A stretch of 57,054 nt of DNA from contig CAZXQU010000010.1 in assembly GCA_964642545.1 (NCBI GenBank), forward strand, positions 1-57,054, given 5' to 3'. Shown here in pieces: positions 17,738-25,550 of this stretch (position 1 is the first letter of the stretch; each line of letters begins with the position of its first letter). A model generated the notes under the pieces. The model was not told the origin of the DNA. It saw only the letters and a list, made by a program, of their open reading frames with translations, and did no database searches. Source of the stretch: QYOJ01 sp964642545. Its GTDB lineage: Bacteria; Bacteroidota; Bacteroidia; Bacteroidales; FEN-979. Made by a program: the position numbers and the translations under genes.

Positions 17738-18319
17738 TCAATCAAGTAGTTTTGTTACAATCCCATGTTGCAGTTGATATCGTTCATTGCTTTCCGGACA
17801 AATAGCGATTCCATCAGTATCAAATTTAAGCCGATGTCCAAATTCACTCATCCAGCCAATTTGTTTGCCCGGATTTCCTACAATCAGTGCATATGCCGGA
17901 ACATCTTTGGTCACAACGGCACCGGCGCCGATAAAAGCAAACTGACCGATCTCATGGCCGCAAACCACCGTGGCGTTCGCCCCGATGGAAGCTCCTTTCC
18001 TAACCAGCGTTTGCTCGTATTGCCCGCGACGAATGACTGAACTCCGGGGGTTAGTGATGTTTGTAAATACCATCGAGGGGCCAAGGAAGACATCCTCTTC
18101 ACAGATAACGCCGGTATAGATCGAAACGTTATTTTGAACCTTCACGTTATCGCCCAGTTTAACTCCAGGAGAGACGACCACATTTTGGCCGAAATTGCAA
18201 TTTTCGCCAATTTCGCACCCGGACATGATGTGGGTGAAATGCCAGATTTTGGTTCCTTTTCCAATGGCACAATCCTCGTCAATAATAGCGGTCTCATGTG
18301 CGAAATAGGGTTTCTCCAT
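17738..18319 (-). CDS. wbpD: UDP-3-amino-GlcNAc-uronate N-acetyltransferase (WbpD/WlbB)
   Basis: Left-handed beta-helix acetyltransferase that acetylates the 3-amino group, giving UDP-2,3-diacetamido-2,3-dideoxyglucuronate. Hexapeptide repeats run from ETAIIDEDCAIGKGTKIWHF to about residue 150, including GENCNFGQNVVV and GASIGANATVVCGHEIG. The motif AYALIVGNPGKQIGWMS ends the domain. The frame is open to 18379, but ATG at 18319 begins MEKPYFAHETA, as in WbpD proteins, and follows the wbpE stop by four bases. The length of 193 aa is normal. Confidence 0.9.
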   Translation of the reverse strand: MEKPYFAHETAIIDEDCAIGKGTKIWHFTHIMSGCEIGENCNFGQNVVVSPGVKLGDNVKVQNNVSIYTGVICEEDVFLGPSMVFTNITNPRSSVIRRGQYEQTLVRKGASIGANATVVCGHEIGQFAFIGAGAVVTKDVPAYALIVGNPGKQIGWMSEFGHRLKFDTDGIAICPESNERYQLQHGIVTKLLD

Positions 18320-18323
18320 AGTG

Positions 18324-19454
18324 TTACCGGTTAATGAATTCAAGAAGCGAGGAGGTGATATGGGCCAGCTGCTCTTCATCCAGCTCCGTATGCATCGGCA
18401 GGGAGATCACATGTTCAGAGAGGGCTTCAGTTTCAGGGAAATCTCCCTCTTTATAACGTGGATCGAGGTAGGCTTTCTGCATATGAAGTGGAACCGGGTA
18501 ATAGATCATGACAGGGATATCTCTGGATGCCATAAATTCCAGCAAAGCTTTCCTGTCGATATCATTCGTTACCAGAGTGTATTGATGAAATACATGAGTT
18601 GATTTTGAGTAGCGTACAGGCGTCTTCAAATGTGGATTCCCGGCGAAAGCACGGTCGTAGTAATCTGCTGCTGCCCGACGTTTTGCTGCATACTCATCCA
18701 AACGTTTCAGTTTTACTTTTAGCACAGCAGCCTGGATACTGTCCAGCCGCGAGTTCACGCCGATCAGGTCGTGGTAATAACGAACCGTCATGCCATGGTT
18801 TACAATGATCCGCAACTGGTTGGCCAGTTCATCATCGTTGGTGAAGATCGCTCCGCCGTCGCCATAGCATCCCAGATTTTTCGATGGGAAGAAAGAGGTA
18901 CAACCAACATGTCCTATGGCGCCTGCTTTTTTTTGAGATCCATCATTGAAGATGTAATCGGAGCCTATCGCCTGGCAATTGTCTTCAATGACAAACAGGT
19001 TATGCTTGCGCGCAATCTCCATGATCTCTTCCATCGGTGCAGTTTGTCCGAAGAGGTGTACAGGTACAATGGCACGTGTTTTTGGTGTAATGGCTCGAAC
19101 AATGGCATCCGGGTCAATGTTGAACGTATTGGGATCCACATCCACCAAGACTGGGGTCAGTTTGAGCAGAGCAATGACTTCTGCCGTTGCGATAAAGGTA
19201 AATGAAGTAGTGATCACTTCATCACCTGGTTGAAGACGAAGAGCCATCATCGATACCTGGAGGGCATCGGTGCCATTAGCACAAGGGATGACGTGTTTAA
19301 CACCAAGATATGTTTCAAGGTCAGTTTGGAACGATTTTACTGCCGGGCCATTGATAAAAGCACAGGCATCGATTACCTCCTGGATGCCTTTATCGATCTC
19401 GGGCTTGATCTGCTGGTACTGCTGTTGCAGGTCGACCATCTGGATTTTCTTCAT
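18324..19454 (-). CDS. wbpE: UDP-3-keto-GlcNAc-uronate aminotransferase (WbpE/WlbC)
   Basis: DegT/DnrJ/EryC1 PLP enzyme that installs the 3-amino group using glutamate. The PLP lysine is K192 in FFPSKNLGCYGDGGA. Other family elements are CANGTDAL, VDVDPNTFNID and IEDNCQAIGSDY. ATG at 19454 is preferred over the GTG immediately before it. It is the first gene of the operon, 40 bases behind a clear -7 element. With WbpB, WbpD and a UDP-HexNAc dehydrogenase it completes the route to a UDP-2,3-diacetamido-glucuronate. In P. gingivalis the homologue PorR is needed for A-LPS and retention of T9SS cargo. Confidence 0.92.
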   Translation of the reverse strand: MKKIQMVDLQQQYQQIKPEIDKGIQEVIDACAFINGPAVKSFQTDLETYLGVKHVIPCANGTDALQVSMMALRLQPGDEVITTSFTFIATAEVIALLKLTPVLVDVDPNTFNIDPDAIVRAITPKTRAIVPVHLFGQTAPMEEIMEIARKHNLFVIEDNCQAIGSDYIFNDGSQKKAGAIGHVGCTSFFPSKNLGCYGDGGAIFTNDDELANQLRIIVNHGMTVRYYHDLIGVNSRLDSIQAAVLKVKLKRLDEYAAKRRAAADYYDRAFAGNPHLKTPVRYSKSTHVFHQYTLVTNDIDRKALLEFMASRDIPVMIYYPVPLHMQKAYLDPRYKEGDFPETEALSEHVISLPMHTELDEEQLAHITSSLLEFINR

Positions 19455-19494
19455 CACAATACTGTTAGCTAGGAATTGTACTCTAAGTTTACTG

Positions 19495-19502
19495 CAAAGG
19501 TA
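19495..19502 (-). promoter_or_regulatory. -7 element of the wbp operon
   Basis: TACCTTTG on the minus strand, 40 bases before the wbpE ATG. It is seven bases from the oppositely facing elbB element. Confidence 0.6.
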
Positions 19503-19509
19503 AAATTTT

Positions 19510-19517
19510 TATCTTTG
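19510..19517 (+). promoter_or_regulatory. -7 element of elbB
   Basis: TATCTTTG on the plus strand, 37 bases before the ATG. A TTTA at 19488-19491 is a possible -33 box at 18-base spacing. Confidence 0.6.
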
Positions 19518-19554
19518 GTCTTTGTAACGTATAATCGATCAAACCTGATATATC

Positions 19555-20202
19555 ATGAAAAAATTTGCCGTCATTTTAGCTGGCTGTGGTGTCTACGATG
19601 GAGCTGAAATCCATGAAGCCGTATTGACCCTATTGGCTATTGATAAACAGGGAGCCGCTTATCAGTGCTTCGCTCCGGATATCAAACAGGCTCATGTGGT
19701 TAATCATCTTAAGGGAGAAGAGATCCACGAAACCCGGAATGTGCTGGAGGAGTCGGCACGAATCTCCCGCGGGAACATCCTGCCTTTGAGTGATTACACT
19801 CCCGATTCTTATGATGGCCTGATCATTCCTGGAGGATTTGGTGCAGCAAAAAACTTGTGTGACTGGGCATTCAAGGGAGATGATTGTACTGTAAATCCTG
19901 ATGTGGCACAAGCAATCCTATCCACTTTCGCGGCAGGAAAACCCATTGGTGCGATGTGCATTGCACCGGTGATCCTGGCAAAACTATTTACAGGAAGCAA
20001 CCTCACTACGGGCCAGGATCCTGCTTCAGGTGCGTTTATTGAGAAAACGGGAAACAATTATACTCACACCACACATGGTGAAGTAGTGATCGATCACCAA
20101 AAGAAACTCTTTACTACACCCTGTTACATGCTCGATGCAAGTATCAGCGAGATTGAGGCAGGTACGGCGAATATAGTGAGGGAGATGCTGAAGGTGATGT
20201 AG
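19555..20202 (+). CDS. elbB: ElbB-type DJ-1/PfpI superfamily protein
   Basis: Member of the ElbB (YhbL) branch of the DJ-1/PfpI superfamily, reported to have weak glyoxalase activity. Its physiological substrate is unsettled. The fold is recognisable from KKFAVILAGCGVYDGAEIHE at the N-terminus, the central LIIPGGFGAAKNL, and the nucleophile elbow GAMCIAP. The conserved ARISRGNI segment is present. The length of 215 aa is normal. It is a single gene, divergent from the wbp operon and convergent with buk, 21 bases from its stop. Confidence 0.88.
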   Translation: MKKFAVILAGCGVYDGAEIHEAVLTLLAIDKQGAAYQCFAPDIKQAHVVNHLKGEEIHETRNVLEESARISRGNILPLSDYTPDSYDGLIIPGGFGAAKNLCDWAFKGDDCTVNPDVAQAILSTFAAGKPIGAMCIAPVILAKLFTGSNLTTGQDPASGAFIEKTGNNYTHTTHGEVVIDHQKKLFTTPCYMLDASISEIEAGTANIVREMLKVM

Positions 20203-20223
20203 GGATGTTTCCGGTATCTGGTT

Positions 20224-21300
20224 TTAAACGTAGACCTTAGGCGTTATTTCTCCACGGATCACCATCAGCCCGTTCATCGCAAGCGCGCGCATTTCGTCTT
20301 CGCCCGGAAAGATGTGGATAGGTGCCAGGCGGTAGACCCGTTCCTGGATCCATGAGACAAAGCGTTTGTCGTAAGCAATCCCGCCTGTGATAAGGATGGC
20401 ATCAACATTGCCTTTCAGAACGGTAAACATCTCTCCGATATATTTTGAAACCTGATAAGCCATTGCTTCGTAAATAAGCTTCGCGTTCGCATCACCCGCT
20501 TCAACCATCTTCTCCACATCGGTTGCATTGTTAGTTCCCAGGTATGCTACCAACCCACCTGCTCCGGTAACCATTTTACGGATCTCCTCTTCTGAGAAGT
20601 GTCCTTCAAAACAGGTTGTTATCAACTCCCCGACAGGAAGGGTTCCGCTGCGTTCGGGACTGAAGGGACCCTCACCATCCAGCCCTTGGTTTACATCGAT
20701 TACGTGGCCTCTGTGGTGTGCGCCTACTGTGATCCCTCCGCCCATGTGGGCCACGATCAGGTTCAGATCTTCGTATTTCCGTTGGATCGTTTTGGCAAAA
20801 TCGCGGGCGATAGCTTTCTGGTTGAGGGCGTGAAAGATAGATATACGCTGGAAGAGGGGATGACCGGCAATCCGGGCAATGTCGTCCAGTTCATCCACCA
20901 CGATCGGGTCGGCGATATAGGCTTTGGCATCAGGGATTCCTTTAGCCAGGTCGTGAGCGATTAACCCGCCTAGATTACTGGCATGTTCCCGGAAAGTGGC
21001 ATGTTGAAGATCATGAATCATCGCCTCATTCACCTCGTAAACGCCCGATTCCATTGGTTTGAGAAGACCTCCCCTACCCATCACAGCGCGTACGTTATGC
21101 ATATCGATATCAGCCTCAATAAGTTGCTGAAGCATGATCTCTTTTCGAAATTGAAACTGGTCGGTAACTCGTTTAAATGGAGCTAGTTCATCTGATGAAT
21201 GGCGGATCGTTTTCAGGAAAATCGCTTCTGCATTTTGGTATACAGCAATCTTCGTGGATGTTGATCCTGGATTGATAGCGATAACCCTGATATCATTCAT
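20224..21300 (-). CDS. buk: Butyrate kinase
   Basis: ASKHA-family kinase that converts butyryl-phosphate and ADP to butyrate and ATP, the energy-yielding end of butyrate or branched-chain acid fermentation. Motifs are IAINPGSTSTKIAVYQN, VAHMGGGITVGAHHRGHV, a GPFSPERSGTLP loop and a late AILITGGIAYD. The length of 358 aa is normal for Buk and shorter than acetate kinase. It lies 52 bases downstream of ptb in the same operon, which fixes the pathway. Actual acyl preference (butyrate versus isobutyrate or isovalerate) cannot be read from sequence. Confidence 0.95.
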   Translation of the reverse strand: MNDIRVIAINPGSTSTKIAVYQNAEAIFLKTIRHSSDELAPFKRVTDQFQFRKEIMLQQLIEADIDMHNVRAVMGRGGLLKPMESGVYEVNEAMIHDLQHATFREHASNLGGLIAHDLAKGIPDAKAYIADPIVVDELDDIARIAGHPLFQRISIFHALNQKAIARDFAKTIQRKYEDLNLIVAHMGGGITVGAHHRGHVIDVNQGLDGEGPFSPERSGTLPVGELITTCFEGHFSEEEIRKMVTGAGGLVAYLGTNNATDVEKMVEAGDANAKLIYEAMAYQVSKYIGEMFTVLKGNVDAILITGGIAYDKRFVSWIQERVYRLAPIHIFPGEDEMRALAMNGLMVIRGEITPKVYV

Positions 21301-21352
21301 AGATGATTCGTCCTAGCAGAGAATGTCTTCCCGGCTTTTTACTTATGCAGGC

Positions 21353-22282
21353 CTAGTTTGCTGCAGCCGCCATAATAATACTGGCCTGCTTTGCTTCTTC
21401 AGTATCTGATCTGGAGGTCAGCACGATAGGAGCTGCCGCTCCCAACACATTTGCTGCCAGGATAGCATTGGACGAAAAGCCATAGGCTTTGTAAAGGATA
21501 TTCCCGGCTTCGATATCGGGGACAATAAGCAGATCGGCATCTCCTGCGACATCACTCACAATCCCTTTGTGCAGGGCACTCTCCATACTTACAGCGTTGT
21601 CATATGCCAGAGGACCATCGATGATACAGTTTTTGATCTGTTTCCGCTGACCCATTTTTGCGATGATGGCAGCATCCATGGTTGCGGGCATCGATTCATT
21701 CACTAACTCCACAGCTCCCAGTATTGCTACCTTAGGTTTGGCAACGCCAAGCCGGTTCATGAAATCAACGGCATTGTTGATGATTGCAACCTTGGTTTTT
21801 AAATCGGGAGCAATGATCATTGCTGCATCGGTGAGGCCTATCAACTTATGATAGGTCGGAAGCTCAAAAAGTGTAAAATGCGATAGTACGTCACTTTTTC
21901 GTAACCCACACTCCTTATCCAGGACGCCACGTAAAAGTATTGCCGTGGGGACATTTCCTTTCATCAGGATATCACCATCATGATCGTGAACCATTTTAAC
22001 CGCAGTTCTCACGGCTTGTTTGTCATCCTCTTCTTCCACAATAGTCATCCCCGAAATATCGAGGTTCAGTTTATCGGCAATCGCACGTATCTTTGATCCG
22101 GATCCAACCAGAATAGCCTCAATAATTCCCTTTTTTACCACGGTTGCCACTGCACCAAGGGAGTGCTCATCCTGTGCCACGGCCAGAACAAGCCTTTTCT
22201 TTTTAGATGACCGTTTTGCAAGTTCTTCGAGATCAGATAATTTAGTCAGCACTTTCTCTGGTGCGTATTCAACTTGATTCAT
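21353..22282 (-). CDS. ptb: Phosphate butyryltransferase
   Basis: Transfers an acyl group from CoA to phosphate, feeding buk. It has the PTA_PTB fold over its 309 residues, with VLAVAQDEHSLGAV near the N-terminus, LMKGNVPTAILLRGVLD, GPLAYDNAVS and the C-terminal LIVPDIEAGNILYKA. The size and the ptb-buk order separate it from phosphate acetyltransferase. A GGAGG ribosome site lies eight bases ahead of the ATG and a good -33/-7 promoter precedes it. It is divergent from tryptophanase, another fermentation gene. Confidence 0.94.
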   Translation of the reverse strand: MNQVEYAPEKVLTKLSDLEELAKRSSKKKRLVLAVAQDEHSLGAVATVVKKGIIEAILVGSGSKIRAIADKLNLDISGMTIVEEEDDKQAVRTAVKMVHDHDGDILMKGNVPTAILLRGVLDKECGLRKSDVLSHFTLFELPTYHKLIGLTDAAMIIAPDLKTKVAIINNAVDFMNRLGVAKPKVAILGAVELVNESMPATMDAAIIAKMGQRKQIKNCIIDGPLAYDNAVSMESALHKGIVSDVAGDADLLIVPDIEAGNILYKAYGFSSNAILAANVLGAAAPIVLTSRSDTEEAKQASIIMAAAAN

Positions 22283-22290
22283 TTGCTTTT

Positions 22291-22295
22291 CCTCC
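22291..22295 (-). promoter_or_regulatory. Shine-Dalgarno site of ptb
   Basis: GGAGG on the minus strand, eight bases before the ATG. It is one of few strong ribosome sites in the window and implies high expression. Confidence 0.55.
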
Positions 22296-22321
22296 AGGAA
22301 TTTATATTGTTATTTAGCTAA

Positions 22322-22353
22322 CAAAACTACTGCAAATTTGCAAGATGAACAAA
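22322..22353 (-). promoter_or_regulatory. Promoter of ptb-buk
   Basis: -7 TAGTTTTG (22322-22329) and -33 TTTG (22350-22353) on the minus strand are separated by 20 bases, the expected Bacteroidota spacing. Confidence 0.6.
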
Positions 22354-22385
22354 CAGTTAGGTAAAAATTCTATTAAAAAAAACTC

Positions 22386-22393
22386 TATTTTTG
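22386..22393 (+). promoter_or_regulatory. -7 element of tnaA
   Basis: TATTTTTG lies 24 bases before the ATG at 22418. It overlaps the alternative TTG start at 22391 and so argues against it. Confidence 0.55.
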
Positions 22394-22417
22394 GAAACTG
22401 AAACCAATCGGAAATTT

Positions 22418-23794
22418 ATGGAATTACCTTTCGCCGAATCATACAAAATAAAAGTGGTTGAGTCCATCCACCGAAGCACCCTTGACCAGCGTACAAACTG
22501 GATCCGAAATGCGCATTTCAACCTCTTTCAATTAAAAAGCGACCAGATCTTTATCGATCTGTTGACGGATTCGGGAACAGGAGCTATGAGCGATAAGCAA
22601 TGGGGTGCTATCATGACCGGAGATGAAAGTTATGCAGGTGCTTCATCCTATTATAAACTCAAGGATGCCATTCTTGATATCACCGGATTCCCTCTTTACC
22701 TCCCAACACACCAAGGGAGAGCAGCAGAGAATGTTCTTTTTTCCGTATTGGTAAAAGAGGGCGATATCGTTCCGGGCAATTCCCATTTTGACACCACCAA
22801 AGGTCATATTGAGTTCAGAAAGGCCTCTGCTGTGGATTGTACAATTGATGAAGCGTTTGATACAACGGCTTACCACCCTTTCAAAGGAAATGTCGACCTC
22901 GGGAAGTTAGAAGATGTGCTGAAAAAATCAGGAGACAATGTCCCGTTCATCATCCTCACCCTGACAAATAATTCGGCAGGTGGCCAGCCGGTATCCCTGA
23001 AGAACATGCATGCAGTAAAAAAACTGGCTGATACATACAACAAGCTCATACTCTTCGATTCCGCCAGGTTTGCTGAAAATGCTTATTTCATCAAGCTTCG
23101 GGAACCGGCATACAAGGATAAAACCATCAGGCAGATTGCCAGGGAAATGTTTTCATGTGCCAACATGATGACGATGAGCAGTAAAAAAGATGCCATCGTT
23201 AATATGGGCGGCTTCATTGCCATGCGGGATCCGGAACTTTTCAGGCAGTGCAGCATGTATAACATCATGTTTGAAGGTTACATCACCTACGGTGGGATGT
23301 CGGGACGGGACATGAATGCCCTTGCCCAGGGTTTATACGAAGGAACTGATTTTGATTACCTTGAGACGCGCATAAAACAGGTTGAATACCTTGGGAACAG
23401 GTTACTGGAGTATGGTATCCCATTGCAAACACCTATTGGGGGACATGCCATCTTTATCGATGCCAAACTGTTTATGCCACACATCCCGAAAGAGGAGTTT
23501 CCTGCGCAAACACTTGCGATTCAACTCTACCTCGAAGCCGGGGTTCGCGGCGTTGAAATTGGAGCTCTAATGGCCGATCGTGACCCTGTAACACGGGAGA
23601 ACAGGTATCCTGCTCTCGAAATGGTTAGGCTGGCTATTCCTCGACGTGTATATACAAACAATCATATGGATGTGGTTGCGGTTGCGCTGAAGAATGTTTT
23701 TGATCGGAGAGATGAAATCATATCTGGCTTGCGAATTACACGAGAAGCACCAATCATGAGGCATTTTACAGTGGAATTGGAGCCACTGGTGTAA
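22418..23794 (+). CDS. tnaA: Tryptophanase (tryptophan indole-lyase)
   Basis: PLP beta-lyase cleaving tryptophan to indole, pyruvate and ammonia. The PLP lysine is K257 in MSSKKDAIV. LLTDSGTGAMSDKQW, LPTHQGRAAENV and FDSARFAENAYFIK are family segments. Two specificity positions point to tryptophanase rather than tyrosine phenol-lyase: VEIG with I381, where TPL has Arg, and H449 in MRHFT, where TPL has Phe. A frame opening with TTG at 22391 exists, but it lies in the promoter. ATG at 22418 gives 458 aa, matching the family. The stop codon lies at the start of a heptamer array. Pyruvate from this reaction could feed the divergent butyrate genes. Confidence 0.92.
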   Translation: MELPFAESYKIKVVESIHRSTLDQRTNWIRNAHFNLFQLKSDQIFIDLLTDSGTGAMSDKQWGAIMTGDESYAGASSYYKLKDAILDITGFPLYLPTHQGRAAENVLFSVLVKEGDIVPGNSHFDTTKGHIEFRKASAVDCTIDEAFDTTAYHPFKGNVDLGKLEDVLKKSGDNVPFIILTLTNNSAGGQPVSLKNMHAVKKLADTYNKLILFDSARFAENAYFIKLREPAYKDKTIRQIAREMFSCANMMTMSSKKDAIVNMGGFIAMRDPELFRQCSMYNIMFEGYITYGGMSGRDMNALAQGLYEGTDFDYLETRIKQVEYLGNRLLEYGIPLQTPIGGHAIFIDAKLFMPHIPKEEFPAQTLAIQLYLEAGVRGVEIGALMADRDPVTRENRYPALEMVRLAIPRRVYTNNHMDVVAVALKNVFDRRDEIISGLRITREAPIMRHFTVELEPLV

Positions 23795-23821
23795 TTTACG
23801 ATTTACGATTGTAGATTTTCG
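23794..23821. repeat. Heptamer array at the tnaA stop
   Basis: Four units of ATTTACG type begin at the last base of the tnaA stop codon and run almost to the next start. Confidence 0.7.
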
Positions 23822-23834
23822 AATTTGATAACGT

Positions 23835-24296
23835 ATGGGTATCGAGAAGAAAAAAGCAAGGTATGGGCGGATCATTGATCAGCTCAGCGATCTCCTTACT
23901 AAAACCGATAACCCTGATGCGCGCATGGCAACAATCGTTACGGTGCTACATCACAAGTTTGACTATTTTTTCTGGACAGGATTTTATTTTCTCCAAAACG
24001 GCGAACTAACCGTTAAGAATTACCAGGGTCCCCTTGCCTGTCAGATCCTTGAAAAAGATAAAGGCGTATGTTGGGCCGGGATCAATCAGAAAAAGACGAT
24101 CGCTGTTCCCGATGTCCATCATTTTCCCGGACATATCGCCTGTGACTCCCGCTCAAACTCTGAGATTGTGGTTCCAGTAATAGACAAGAAAGGTGTCATC
24201 GTTGGAATTCTCGACGTTGACAGTGAGAAACTGAATTCATTTGATGAAGTGGATGCCGCTAACCTGGAGACTATTGTTGGGATGATATTCACCTGA
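23835..24296 (+). CDS. msrC: Free methionine-(R)-sulfoxide reductase (GAF domain)
   Basis: Reduces free methionine-R-sulfoxide, an oxidative-damage repair reaction in the cytosol. A single GAF domain covers the whole 153 residues. The three redox cysteines of the family are all present: C69 (GPLAC), C79 (KGVCW) and C103 (HIACD), followed by SEIVVPVID and GILDVDSE. The length is normal. It lies downstream of tnaA after a heptamer array and is probably read through from it. The stop codon is again inside a heptamer array. Confidence 0.92.
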   Translation: MGIEKKKARYGRIIDQLSDLLTKTDNPDARMATIVTVLHHKFDYFFWTGFYFLQNGELTVKNYQGPLACQILEKDKGVCWAGINQKKTIAVPDVHHFPGHIACDSRSNSEIVVPVIDKKGVIVGILDVDSEKLNSFDEVDAANLETIVGMIFT

Positions 24297-24343
24297 TGCC
24301 GAATGCCGGATGATGTATAAAAAAATCGTAAATCGAAATGCGA
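24295..24343. repeat. Heptamer arrays after msrC
   Basis: Two short arrays: GATGCCG-type units from 24295, overlapping the stop codon, and three AAATCGT-type units at 24323-24343, followed by an imperfect GAATGC/GCATTC dyad. Confidence 0.55.
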
Positions 24344-24402
24344 AGCATTCATGAACACCAATATAATTGATTTATTTTGCGAATAATTAATCGCATATTA
24401 TA

Positions 24403-24960
24403 TTGTCCCTCCTTGAACTGATACTGATTGCCCTTGGGCTTGCGATGGACTGTTTCGCAGTAGCTGTGGGAGTTTGTACCTGCCATAAACAATCCTGGAA
24501 AAAAATCCTGACAATGGCCTTTTTCTTTGGACTTTTCCAGGGATTAATGCCTGTGATCGGCTGGTTCATTGGCGAGTCTCTAAGAGATATGATTGCGGCC
24601 TTTGATCATTGGATTGCCTTTGGTCTTCTCGCTTTTATTGGCGGTAAGATGATTCTTCAATCATTCAGCCACCAAAATGAAGAACGGATCCATGATTTAA
24701 CATTTCCTATTCTGATAAGCCTCTCTGTTGCCACCAGCATCGATGCACTGGTTACAGGATTAAGCTTTGGGGTCATTAATGTGAATATTTTGAAAGCAGC
24801 CATCATCATTTTTATTATTACTTTCCTGATTACTGTTCTGGGTGCAAAACTGGCGGAGAAAACACGGTTCATTCCAGCTAACTGGGCTGAACGAATCGGC
24901 GGAATTGTCTTGATCCTGATCGGAGTAAAAATTTTGCTGGATCATCTGGCGATATGGTGA
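24403..24960 (+). CDS. mntP: Manganese efflux pump MntP
   Basis: Six-helix inner-membrane Mn2+ exporter. Conserved acidic membrane motifs are AMDCFAVAVG in helix 1 and VATSIDALVTGLSFG in helix 4, arranged as two similar halves. The length of 185 aa is normal. It starts with TTG at 24403, and SLLELILIALGLAMD matches family N-termini. No yybP-ykoY-like riboswitch was recognised in the 106-base leader. The last three codons and the stop (GCG ATA TGG TGA) fall inside an 8-base tandem array. Confidence 0.92.
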   Translation: MSLLELILIALGLAMDCFAVAVGVCTCHKQSWKKILTMAFFFGLFQGLMPVIGWFIGESLRDMIAAFDHWIAFGLLAFIGGKMILQSFSHQNEERIHDLTFPILISLSVATSIDALVTGLSFGVINVNILKAAIIIFIITFLITVLGAKLAEKTRFIPANWAERIGGIVLILIGVKILLDHLAIW

Positions 24961-25060
24961 TATGGTGAAATAGTGAAATGGTGAACCGGAGCGAAGCGAA
25001 GTTCGGCAGAGCCAAATAGCGAAATAGCGAAATCTTGCAAACTGCCAACTGCCGACTGCC
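24951..25060. repeat. Composite octamer/heptamer array between mntP and queD
   Basis: Three sub-arrays in a row: four octamers of GATATGGT/GAAATAGT (24951-24982, covering the mntP stop), two AAATAGCG units (25014-25029) and three AACTGCC-type heptamers (25040-25060). GAGCGAAGCG-rich sequence lies between them. Confidence 0.75.
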
Positions 25061-25078
25061 AACTTAGTTGAAATCCTC

Positions 25079-25086
25079 TACCTTTG
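25079..25086 (+). promoter_or_regulatory. -7 element of queD
   Basis: TACCTTTG matches TAnnTTTG, 17 bases before the ATG and directly after the repeat array. Confidence 0.5.
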
Positions 25087-25103
25087 TAGTTTAATTCAAT
25101 CCT

Positions 25104-25544
25104 ATGACTTCCATCCGTATCACAAAAGAGTTCTCTTTCGAAGCAGCTCATGCATTGAAAGGATATAATGGCCCATGCTGTAATATCCATGGCCACTCCT
25201 ATCAGCTTTCAGTTACAGTTACTGGTTTGCCCGTCACGAGTCACGAATCACCAAAAAGAGGGATGATCATGGACTTCAGTGAACTGAAGAAAATCATGAA
25301 AAGTGAAGTGATTGACCGGATGGACCATGCACTGATTTTACCCTCGGATCTGGACATCAGTGAACTGAAAAAGATGGGTGAGACCCTCTCCAAGGTAATC
25401 GTTGTAGATTATCAGCCCACCAGCGAGAACCTCCTGATCGATTTTGCGGAGAGGATCACACGGGTGCTTCCCGAAGGAGTGAAACTCCATTCCATGAAAT
25501 TGCGTGAAACGGCCACATCATTTGCTGAGTGGTTCGCTGAATAA
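25104..25544 (+). CDS. queD: 6-carboxytetrahydropterin synthase
   Basis: Makes 6-carboxy-5,6,7,8-tetrahydropterin from dihydroneopterin triphosphate for queuosine and other deazapurines. The QueD-type motif CxxxHGH (C25 to H31) supplies the catalytic Cys and two zinc ligands, with a third His in FEAAH. D-H (RMDHALIL) and the late Glu (KLRETATSF) complete the site. The length of 146 aa is slightly above normal: residues about 44-50 (PVTSHES region) are encoded by a heptamer array lengthening the loop before GMIMDFSELK. The gene converges on the anti-sigma-like gene with a six-base gap. Confidence 0.92.
   Translation: MTSIRITKEFSFEAAHALKGYNGPCCNIHGHSYQLSVTVTGLPVTSHESPKRGMIMDFSELKKIMKSEVIDRMDHALILPSDLDISELKKMGETLSKVIVVDYQPTSENLLIDFAERITRVLPEGVKLHSMKLRETATSFAEWFAE
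25233..25253. repeat. Heptamer array inside queD
   Basis: Three in-frame units, two of them GTCACGA, encode part of a surface loop in QueD. Confidence 0.6.
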
Positions 25545-25550
25545 AGCTCT

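Noticed and set aside
22391..22417. TTG at 22391 as the tryptophanase start
   Set aside because: It overlaps the -7 element TATTTTTG, and the extra nine residues have no counterpart in homologues.
24297..24402. Looked for a manganese (yybP-ykoY) riboswitch before mntP
   Set aside because: No matching conserved loops were seen. The leader is mostly heptamer repeat.
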